From Protea cynaroides (lineage: Eukaryota; Streptophyta; Magnoliopsida; Proteales; Proteaceae): a DNA stretch of 64,000 bases. This document shows, one piece after another, positions 23,769 to 34,700 of the stretch. How positions within the stretch are numbered: the stretch's first letter is position 1; each line of letters opens with the position of its first letter. Location of the stretch: NCBI GenBank assembly GCA_028583415.1, contig CM053272.1:39232199-39296198 (forward strand). Reading direction: 5' to 3'. The notes below the pieces were generated by a model. The model searched no databases. It worked only from the letters and a program-made list of their open reading frames with translations, and had not been told where the DNA came from. The translations under genes and the position numbers were made by a program.

Positions 23769-25045
23769 ACACACAATGCCAAGATGCACCTCTACTTCTA
23801 AATACGCAACTTTCTTGTCTGACACCCCAACAAGTTGGTCTAAATTTATCTACGGTTACAATATGTTGTCGGCACAATTCCATTGGAAAGTTGTTACCTA
23901 GTATTAGTTTACTCCAACATCTCAGTTTGTAAGTGTATAGAAATGTGGATACTTCTCCAGAAAATATTTCATTCATTCTTGAAGGTGCGAAGGGAAGAGT
24001 GTAAAAAAAGAATTCTGTTTATATTACACAGCTAATTGATTTAAGAAAAAAAATATTTCAAAATTTTTTTTATTGAGTGCTTATGTGTTAATACATCTAT
24101 AAAATTCGGTTCAACAAACCCTACTACTGACCTAACCATTCATATATTTATATTCTAGCTGGGAGTCAGGATTAGTTTAGTCACAAGTGCAATGCATCCA
24201 TATGAAATGTGCTCCAAAATCCATGACCTAACCCCACCCACTAATCTCGGGCCCATTTTGGCCGTCATTCAAATTGTGAAGCAATGAATGATCTAATCAT
24301 ATAACAAGTATGACAGCCATAGCAAAGTGTGTGGGTTTGATGGAGGATCCTACTCCCAGGTCAAATTTTATATTAAAATAATTGTAAAGTATTGAACAAT
24401 GAGCTAAAAGTTTCATAAAATTACAAAAATATCATTTTCACCATCATTGAATTTAGTAGCATTTCTGTAAGCTTTGTCACCTAGAAGATCGAACTCAGTT
24501 TTGAAGGCTTTGTCTGCATGTTTCAAGTTGAAACTTGACCTATGAGCAGCTGCAGAATCCTCTATTACACGAACCAAAGTATCAAACTAAATCTCTCTAA
24601 TGTAGCAAATCATAACAGATATGGGATGTAGGAACATCACCAATCCTCGTTGTTCATGTGACGAACCCCCAACAAAGAGAGAGAAGAGTTTAAAGATAAT
24701 CAGAGTTTGTTCACTATGGTTACTATTGTAGGCTTCATTTTGATTATATGGAGGGTTTGATGTGGTCAATCTCAAGCATTGGATGTTGGAAGGGATTTCT
24801 GTAATGGCCACATATCAAAGTTTAGGGCACCAATTTCAATTTCATATGACTAAAAAAATTTATTTCAAACACATGTCATGGAATAATGTCAATTCATTGT
24901 TTGTATAGTCATAAATACCGTTAGATACTTTTTTCTCCTCCAAAGACATGGCATAGACTACCCAATAGGTCAAAATATGGATTGGGTCATTAAGGGAGCA
25001 GCCTTCTTAGGGAAGGGGAAATGAGGAGAGATGATGGATGTAATA

Positions 25046-26349
25046 GTAAGGATGTCAATTCTGCATCAAAATCAAACGGTGAAAAATCAAATCGAATCAA
25101 ACATAATTAATCGATTTGGTTTTAATTTTACACATAGTTAATCACTTAATTGGTTCGGTTGTGGTTTAAAAAGTTAAATCATCGGTAAATTGATAAAAAT
25201 ACGATTAAATAAAACTGAAAGAAAACAGAGAAACCGGTTAAGAAACCGAATAAAATAGGTAACTGCCTAACTAAATTTATAATATTTATCTCCAAGGAGT
25301 AGCTTAGTTGGTAAAGAACAATACCTCAAAAAGGTCATGAGTTCAACTCTCCTTCGGCTTATGTATCCAAAAAAAAAAAAGTATAATATTTTATATGTAA
25401 TATACAAATTTGATGTGCTATGCCTTGATATAATGTCATACCCATGCCATATGGTATTTTTAGTTTATCATTTAATGTTTATAGTTGTTAAACTATTACG
25501 GTCATAGAATATTCGTTTCTTCCCCATAAACCTTGTAAGAAACTGTTTAGAACCGATTAATTGAAACCAGTAAGAAATTGATAAACCAATTGCTAATCGG
25601 TTTGGTTTCAGTTTGGAACACAAGAATTGGTTATTAAGTGGTTCGGTTATAGTTTATATTAATAATGACCTCGAACCAAACATAACTGAGCTAATAAATT
25701 TTTAATGAACTCACTAACTTATGCATGGGTGTCAATCGGTCAGTGGCTTAATCAGTCTCCATCATTTTAACATCTTGCATCGTGACTGCCCGTTTAGCTA
25801 ATTAGTCCCTCATTGGCGAAGCATGGAAATGTTTATATTCAGTCCGGTCGGTCTCTATGCATAATCAGTCTTATGCCAATTGGACTAATCGGTCTGTAAA
25901 TGGGCTATAATGGGCTCCTGTGCCGAAGTGTAAATAAAAAAACAGATAGAGATATTGGGTTTCGAGTCCATAATTGTTCTCATGTTATGGATTAAATACA
26001 ATCTTGTAGAATTGTAAAATGCTCTTATTAGAGTTGTGATCACCCATGTAGATAAAGAAGAGGACGGAAGGAACAAGTAGAAGACTCAAGAAATGAAAGA
26101 GTAAGCAAATGTTTTAGAATTTAGCTTTAAAGTTGTATTTGTTTGGTCTAAATCAAGATTCAATTTGGTTTAAAAGTGTTCTCCGTTTATCTGGTCAGGC
26201 TATACCCTTGCCCCTAGAACGCCCGATTAATAATTGGTTCAGGCCTAAGTCTAGCACCTTTAATAATTGGGTTGATCGACCTTTATCAATAATCGATCAT
26301 GCTTGATTAGACTAGACGGTGGGAGCTTGGAATTGACACCCTTACCCTT
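25046..26349. mobile_element. Possible non-autonomous hAT-like element around a SINE
   Basis: GTAAGGATGTCAATTC near the left boundary is matched by an inverted GTAAGGGTGTCAATTC near the right boundary. ATGTAATA occurs directly repeated at 25038-25045 and 26350-26357, an 8-bp duplication of hAT size. The right side has about four extra bases between the inverted repeat and the duplication, so boundaries are uncertain. The inside is AT-rich, has many AATCGGTT-like words and includes the SINE. No coding sequence. Confidence 0.45.
25288..25381 (+). mobile_element. tRNA-derived SINE, intergenic copy
   Basis: A box TAGCTTAGTTGG (25300-25311), B box GGTCATGAGTTCAACTC (25333-25349) and a 12-base poly(A) tail. 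It is flanked by a 10-bp duplication TATAATATTT (25278-25287 and 25382-25391). Its boxes and spacing match the copy at 1736-1853, so both probably belong to one family. Confidence 0.8.
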
Positions 26350-26801
26350 ATGTAATACACATTGCGGATAAAAGGTAGGATTCCAACCAAAGTCCTTCGA
26401 CTTAACGCATAATGTTAAATAGGATTTCCCATAGAATAGGCCATATCTTGTGTTCAGATCACCTTCATATACATGTACTCTTCATGGGATCCCATCACCA
26501 TTGATGTGGCGTGGGATCTACTTCTAGCATATGGGACCCATTAAATATAAACAGTAATAGAATCCCAAAAAGAATTCAAATACAAACATATGAACTATTC
26601 TCCCATATTTTTACTTCTTTTTATTTATTTTTTAGATAATTTATTTTTTTCGTAAGTAACACCAAAGAATGATACCATCTAAAAACACAGAAATATGTCA
26701 GAAAAAAAATTGATACCCTTCTCTCTCTCTCTCTTCCCCAAGCACCCTTTTAAAAATTAAAACACACTTTTCTGTCAAATAACCTCCTTTTTCTTAAAGT
26801 A

Positions 26802-26813
26802 AAAAAAAAAAAA

Positions 26814-26850
<37 letters not shown>
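26802..26850. repeat. Poly(A) followed by (CT)n microsatellite
   Basis: About 17 A residues directly followed by some 16 CT units. Confidence 0.9.
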
Positions 26851-26853
<3 letters not shown>

Positions 26854-28525
26854 CCAAGGGATAAAACTGTTTGTTGCGGGTTTAGTACTCTGATTCTGCC
26901 GATGAAAGTAAACTCGAAGAAGAATGGCATTGATGTGTGATGACTAGTGAGGCTATGAGCTTGCGAGAAAGTTGGAGAGCTGAGGAGCGTGGCGTTCATG
27001 GCTCAGCGAATCCAATTACACTAGCTTCTCATTTCCTTGTCTCCCCGTTGACATGGAATCTTTTCTGAGTGTTGAGAATAGTTCCACTGCTTAGAGAGTA
27101 TAATCTTGAGTGCCTTATATATGTGAGAATACCTTACTTACTAGTTCGCACTCTCCTATGTGATAAAGCCGGTGTCTCCTCTGCTTCGTCTTATTCTACT
27201 GTTGCTGCTCTTCCTTGTTGATCACAGGTTGACACTGAGAGGGGGGATGAATTAATATCTTTAAAAATATTCTCAAATAATTCTTCAAGGCTACTTCTGC
27301 ACTAACACCATTACCACTTGCACAAACACTCTTTCTCCTGCACTGATGCCTTCTCTCCTCATTTCTCTGACTGTAAACTCAATTATGTTGCCACCTCAGT
27401 CAAGTTGCCAACAATAACAACACACAGTCCAACACTCCTCCTTGGAAACTCAATCTGTCCTATAAATCATCACCTTCTTCTTATATCGGCTTGTGTTGGT
27501 TTTTTTTTTTTTTTTCTTTGATTGGGTTTAAGTTGATTAGAATTATCATGCGGTTGACACAATTGATCAGATTTGCAGTTACATGAGGATGATGTGTACT
27601 TTGCTTTAGAAGACGATTTGCTAAATGCAGTGATTCAACAACCATAAGGATCAGGTTCCAGTAATTCAACACATTCGAGGGTTAGTTTTGCTACTGGACT
27701 TGATTTATCTTATGATGGTTTTCTTATGCTGGACTTAATTTTTATGTTTATTTATTTATTTTTAATTTTTTTTTATGGTTGAGGTTAAAAGGTGTCAGCT
27801 CGGGTTCAAAAACGAAAATATCTTAGAATCAAACCACTAAAACTCGTCCCAAAACTGTTCCGTGATTAAATGAGACGACTATGGAAATCATTTTTTGGAC
27901 TGAATATTAAATGGGATAGAACGGGTTTTCTAAAGGTTCTATATCCGATAAACTATTTAAGAACCAATTGGAATCAAAACCCTTTTAAATATGGCTTGTT
28001 GATATGGATGATAGTTATGAAATATATTAAATCATTTTTGACTATTTATTTATATCCTTATATACCTAACTTAAGGTCGACCCATGAAATCTCCATACAT
28101 TGATTTTACCGTGCCACGTGGAATAATAATTTCATAATAAAATTCAATCATTTACCTCCCTTTTCATTTATTAAAAAACAAAAATAATAAATCATCAAAC
28201 TTTATATTATTAATGCTACATGACTCTCGCTGATCGAATTCAAAATTTATTGATGGATTGGGGTACACCAATATATAAGTCCCTAGAGTAAATTTAGGCC
28301 CACAAATGCACGTACTGGTCCACGTGCATAGCACTTGGACCACTCGTGTTGCATCCAGGTACATAATAACATAGGATATGCTACACTAAATCGGTGGGCG
28401 TACTACGCATAGCGCGCATGGTCACCATAATGGAAGAAAAACCTAGGAGCTAGTAAGAACGGGAAGAACAAAAGGACAGTCTCGGAGTCGGTCTTAGTGG
28501 AGAAGGAACGATCAGCATCATAAAG

Positions 28526-28643
28526 ATGCCCCAAAAGTCAGTTATTAAGCAGGAAGATTGGTTATCCATGGCCATTACGCGCCACACTCGCTACTGCATC
28601 ATCTTATAGAGTAAAAATCACTGGGAAGAAGATGAAGAGATAA
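28526..28643 (+). promoter_or_regulatory. Upstream ORFs in the KH gene leader (if transcribed)
   Basis: Two short ATG frames precede the main start: one of 27 codons (28526-28609) and one of three codons plus stop (28632-28643). Whether they lie in the mRNA depends on the transcription start, which cannot be read here. If included they would lower translation of the main frame. Confidence 0.35.
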
Positions 28644-28774
28644 AGGAGGAAGAGGGAGTCGAAAGACGAAGAGTGAACTCGGTATCGGTTTTTCAGAAAG
28701 AGTCTTCTCCCTCCTCTGCGACAGGTTCGCAGGAGCAGAGGGAGAACGATAGAAATCAGAGTATAAGAAGAGGA

Positions 28775-31700
28775 ATGGACGGTCCTTTTCTATCTCCACC
28801 AGCGAAGCGTCCTTTCTACAACGTATCTGGAATGGATGAGAGCAATCCCTACAACAGTACAAACGGCACATCCAAGCGAGGACGCGGTGGAAAACCCCTT
28901 CTGCCCCCAATTGTTGTATCCCCTGGTCAGGTTGCCTTTCGCCTCCTCTGCCACGTCTCCAAGATCGGCGGCGTTATAGGCAAGTCCGGCAGTGTTGTCA
29001 AGCAGTTCCAGCAGGAAACTGGTGCTAGGATCCGCGTGGAGGAAGCCACCCCAGCTTGCGATGAGCGCATCATCCTCGTTGTGGGTTCCGAGACTCCTAA
29101 GAATAAGATCGAGTTGAAGGACGATAATGGCAAGGTAGGCGCAGGGGAGCATGATGTCTCACCCGCACAAGAGGCTATCGTTAAGGTCTTCGATAGGATC
29201 CTTGACGTCGAAGCTGAGACCGAGGGTGTCTTCCCTCCTGGGGGAGGTGTCGTTTCGTGCAGATTGCTCGCTGCTACCAATCAAGTTGGCTCGGTCATGG
29301 GGAAAGGTGGTAAGATTATTGCGAATATCAGGAAGGACAGTGGTGCGAAGATTAGCGTGTTGCCTGCTGAGCAGCTCCCTGCTTGTGCCTCTCCGAACGA
29401 CGAAGTCATACAGGTGTGGCCTTAAAAAACTTGTTCTTGAAGTTTGAATTTCGTTTCCATTTTTTTTTTCCGGGGTGGGTGGATTATATACTTATATTAT
29501 TATATATGCTTCCTCTTTTTTGAATTGAGTTCCAGTTCTAACAGAAGTGGATTCAGTTTGGCCGTAAAGGGTTTTAAGTGCTTGAGAAAACGTATCTTGC
29601 TTTCAGTTGTTTTTGGTTCTAACAGGTTACAGTAAATAAACAAGCATATTTTATTTGACAGGCCAACGAAAATCACCAATTCAATCATATCAAACCGACT
29701 TAAAATCACTGATCAATTACTAGAAGCAAAAAAGTAACAGATGAATATTTCTTTTTTCCTTTTAAGATCAGCGATGCTTTATAAAGCTAAATGCTGTGCC
29801 AAGCATAAACATCATCTATAGAAAACGAGTCTAGGTAACAAGATGAAGGAAGTCGATTGAAATTGTTCGGTCAGGTGCAACACAAACCAGTAAATGCATT
29901 GCTTAGGAGGAGTTGTACGTTGCAACGTGGAAGTATAAACGATGGAAGGTCGATATACCTACGTTGAAGTGGTGGAAAACACATGGAACCCCCTTTTTTT
30001 TTTTTTTTTTTTTTTTTTGGGGGGGGGGGGTGGGTGGGGTGGGAAGGATTAATAAATCCCAAAGAATTAGTCGAACCAGAAAGTGCCACAAATAAAATTT
30101 TTCAAGGTTAGTGGTTAATGAAACTTGCTTAGCTTATTTTATTATGATTTATGAAGAACAATTGGTTTGCCTTATCCATTTTTCATTATTTTGTAAGTGG
30201 GCATTCATTGAGTGCTTATGTTATAGCAATAGTTTAATTCCTGTTACACATTGAATACCAAGTGATGGATTATGGATCAAAAGCTCATGTATGTCTTTTA
30301 CTATACATGGTTGATGCTTCGAAAAGGATAATACTTCTACACAATGAAATATTTTTTGAAGGGCAGAAAGATCAAAACTCCAATCATTGTCGGAGGATGT
30401 TTACAGGAGGCAATATGGGTTGAAACTTTCCATCCAGGTTTCCATGTTTACAGGAGGCAATATTTTTTCTCTTTTACTTTAGCCAAACCTTTTAGCATGG
30501 ATCCTAGAGTTCTACAGCAAAAGAGAATCCTTGTAGCTGACCCAACTTAGTTGGGATATGGCTGAATTTAAGTTATAGTTAAAGAATGAAGCTCAGGATT
30601 TGGTGGGCAGATTTCATTTTGCAATGCAATTGTTGGATGCAGTAAAAGATTAAGTTCTCTTATTATAATATACATTGTTAACAACATTCTCAAAGGTTAG
30701 CATCTGAAAGAAGATTATTTTATATATGACTTGAAATATTAGGTCCATCTTAGGATGTTTGGAGGGAGAATCTGGAATATTATAAGGTAGAGTAGCTCTA
30801 AATGATTAAGAGACTTAAAGGCGCGAGTGAAAAAGGCTTGGTCCTCCAAAGGGTTTGATTCTTCCCTAACTGCAGATCAACACAATTTCATCGAAGTCTC
30901 ACCTTCCATGTGTGACTAATTTTTCAGTAAATTTTTTCAAATTTTCTCCTTTTAAGTTTCACTATCTTATCTTAGGGCAAATAGTCTCACATTTCTTATG
31001 ATTCAGTATTTTAAAACACATCTATGATCATTAATCTATGCTGTGTGGTTAAGCTTATCCCCTTCTAGTTAAAAAGAAGTCTATTTGGTTACTATTTTTG
31101 CCCACTGTTGAAGGTTGTTAAATATTCTTCTCTCTTTACAAAGTATGTGTTTAGTACTGATAAATCATAAGCCACATCAAACTAAAACTGAAGTCCTCTC
31201 CTCATTCCTATCTCCAAAACCATATCCTCCACGAATTCTTAACTTCTATTGTCTCTTCCGATATGTCCATTTAGTTCTCCCCTATAATAATCTTTTCTCC
31301 TTGATTAATTCCTTGAACTAATCTATCTTTGTGTTCCCAAAATTTTTATCCAATTTGGGGTGCGTAAGCACAAATATATTGATTAGCTCTTTTCCTACTC
31401 ATTTGGTGGATATTATCCTATCAGCAATTCTTTTATTATCTACATCATTTTTTAAATCTCTATCCCCTGCTATTTCTACCCCTACTTCTATTATTTTTAT
31501 CCTCACATACCTAAGTTTATGGTTATCCCTAAGTTTATGGTTATCTAATTCCTTAGCTATTTTACCTTTCCATTTAGTCTCATGTACACAAGCTATGTTG
31601 ATTCTTCGTCTTCTCATTATATCTATTATTTCTGAGCTCTTATCCGTTTAAACTTCTATATTTCAAATATTTCACAGGTTGCACCCATAGGAGGTAGTAG

Positions 31701-34700
31701 AGTTTTTCTAATCCCATTACTCAGCCTTTGGCCTGTTATTTTGATAGAAGTCTTTCGACCTTTCATGTCATAGCTTAGGCTATGTTTGGTATCATTTTTG
31801 TTTTTGTTTTTTTATCTATTTAACAAAAATCATTTTGAAAATAATTTTTATTCAAAAATAAAATGTTGTTTGGTAGCTATAATAAAAATAGATGGTAGAA
31901 TGAAAAACAGATTTGGTATACTATGTCTAAAAATGATTTTGAAAGTTTTCCTCTTCCTCTGTCATGGAGCGTCTATTCCTCTTCCTCTTCAAGTGATCCA
32001 ATCTCAATTGGGAAAGAAAAAATAGGAGAGGGGAGATAAAACATTAAGAAAGAAAAATTATATAATAAAAACGAAAACAAGGGAGACAGCGACCACTGTT
32101 TCAATGGAGACAAGAGGCCATGATGAAAGAGAAGGAGTTGAGAAGAAGAATGAAACCCTGAAAGAACCTACATCAAATACATAGGGATTATGGAAAGAAA
32201 TCAAACCAGGAACAGTTTTTGGAGAAACGACGTCGCCTCCGTTTGAATGATTGTCGTCGTCGTCGTCGTCGTCGCCGCCGTCAGAGCCGTCTCTAGGACG
32301 AAGTTGCAGGTCTGCGTCTCTTTGCTTTACTTCCGTTCGTCAACGAGAAGAGTGCTTGAGGGTTTGATTTGGGATGGTTTTATAAAAGGAAACTAAATTA
32401 CTTTTTTAACCCTTTATTTTAACACATGTTTTAAGTGTTTTACGCAAAACACAACAAAAATAATTTTTGACCAAAAATCAAAAGGAGGTTGAGACCTCTT
32501 TTTGAATTTTGACTTGTTTTTATTTTTATTTTTCATAAATAGCACTCATAAATTATGCCAAACCCCTTCAAAACTATAAATTTGAACAAAAATCAAAAAC
32601 AAAAATGATACCAAACACAGCCTTAAGCAGTCCCAATATTAATTTTTGGAGGAAGTAAACAGTAAGAGCCGCATATCATATCCCAATCTTCACTGCCTCA
32701 TTGGTGTTGCCTTGGAAATTGTCCATATGCATCGTGTCAACCTTTAGAAATGACCGCTTAAAAACACAGCCATATGAAAAATATTAACTTACATTAATAA
32801 TTAAATGATATAATGAAAATAAGTAATTAAGAAACCCATAAACATCATCTTGGAGAGTCATCAGCATTTTACAAGGCTTTTGTGTAGAACCTTTAGGTTT
32901 TGTGTTTCCTGGGAACACTGCATCTGGGTGATAAACTGAACACATTTTGAATGTGAATGTGGCATGTATCCTAAACACTATTGTGTACATTACTGTTTGT
33001 TCCCATTAATTAACTTGAAAATTTGTCATTGTTTTGTAGATTACAGGAGACATTTTGGCAGTAAAGAAAGCACTGGTCGCTGTTTCCGGCCGCCTTCAAA
33101 CTTCTTCACCAACAGACAAAGTGCAATCAGTTGTAAGCTGGCCTATTGAGACAAATTCGCATGGAAGCTTTCCTGATTCACACGGAGAGTTCCTTCCGTA
33201 TCGGAGTTCACTGCTTCCACCTACATCAAGCAGCTCTCTTGATTATGCATCCAGAGGCCGTCCACTGTCTACTGATGTAGACAGGCTCCCCACCTTGGAG
33301 CCAAAGAAGACACAACAAGATGTTTCATTCAGGCTCCTCTGTTCAAATGAAAAGATAGGAGGTGTAATTGGCAAAGGAGGTACCATTGTCAGGGCACTGC
33401 AGAATGAAACAGGTGCTTCTATTAGTTGTGCAGCTTCAGTAGCTGAGTCCGAAGAGCGTGTAATCACTGTATCAGCAATGGAGGTTCAACTATCTGCCTT
33501 TATTTATTGTTATTATTCTATTTTCATGCTTGGACTCTATAGAGTAGCTTTTTTTTTCTGGTATAATTTTAGTTTCTCATACTGCAGAACCCAGAAACAA
33601 GGTACTCCCCAGCACAAAATGCTCTTCTTCGTGTTTTCACTAGGTCAGTAGAGGCTGGCAGGGAAAAGGGGCTAGAATTTGTGTCATCTAAAGGAACTCC
33701 TGTTTCAGCTCGTCTTCTAGTACCATCAAACCAAGTTGGTTGCTTGATGGGTAAGGGAGGTATGATAATTTCAGAAATGCGGAAGGTAACAGGTGCTGGA
33801 ATACGGATAATTGTGGGAGACCAAGTTCCGAGTTGTGCCTCAGAAAATGAAGAAGTTGTACAGGTGCAAACAGTGCCTCTCTTTTTTTTGGTGAACAAAT
33901 TAAAGATGTGATTCTCTTTTTTTTTTCTTTGCCTAATTGAAGGAAAGTAATGTTGAGATGTTTTTGAAGTATAATTCAGGATAGGCCCTAGTGCACTGGT
34001 TACCAGATTTTGAGCCAAGTGGAGAGATTGTTTGGTTTATCTTAACTGATAGATGGAAGCCATGTTCCTTGTATTGGCCACACATAAAATTTGGTGGTTG
34101 ACTCAGGCGTATTGTTTACCCTGTTCTGGTCTTATTCCCTTGTATTTCTTTTGCTAAAAACCATCTTGCCCTGTTATTGGTTTTTCAACCATTTTTGAAG
34201 CTTTATTTGCCACTTGGCAATCTCCATTTGGCTTGAAATTCTCTACTTGGGCAGAGGAGGGTGGGCCTTCGTGTGCACTAATTTTTTGTGATAGGCAAGC
34301 TGCCTCAAGGGTACAAACTACACATTGTATAAATCTGGCACAACAGGCACAACTAGTATAGTTGCTTGAATGTAATTTTAAGGTAGGATTCAAGTCACCA
34401 CAAGTGACCTTTTATGAGTATGATGTCATAGAATTGTTTTATACACTAATGGTTGTTTTCATACAAATATTAAATTTTGGAGGAACATATTGAGATGCAA
34501 AAATTGGCACAATGGTAACAAGACAATTTACTAAAGACAATGGATCAGGTCTGATGAACATGAAATAATTTCGATTCGAGCGAGTCAGAAGGTCGACTCA
34601 GCCAAGTTCTTACACATCAGGAGTCACTCATCATGATGCATAAGACTGAGTCACCAGGTCAACTCCCAAGTGTCGACAAGTTCTGTTTGCCACCTTGAAT

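Larger units (their letters stand above)
23769..28774. other. Intergenic region between the BEACH and KH genes
   Basis: It holds the BEACH 3' UTR and downstream AT-rich sequence. It also contains a SINE (25288-25381), a possible hAT-like element (25046-26349), a run of A followed by (CT)n (about 26802-26850) and the KH gene leader. No further coding sequence was recognised on either strand. Confidence 0.6.
29414..33039 (+). other. Intron 1 of the KH gene
   Basis: A 3.6-kb intron containing a T25-G12 homopolymer junction (29994-30030), a possible RTE LINE tail (about 30470-30590), an RTE endonuclease fragment on the minus strand (31085-31650) and a PIF/Harbinger-like element (31778-32622). 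The rest is AT-rich without recognised content. Confidence 0.8.

Noticed and set aside
28673..28774. N-terminal extension of the KH protein from a GTG codon
   Set aside because: Plant translation normally uses ATG; the first in-frame ATG (28775) gives a sensible start.
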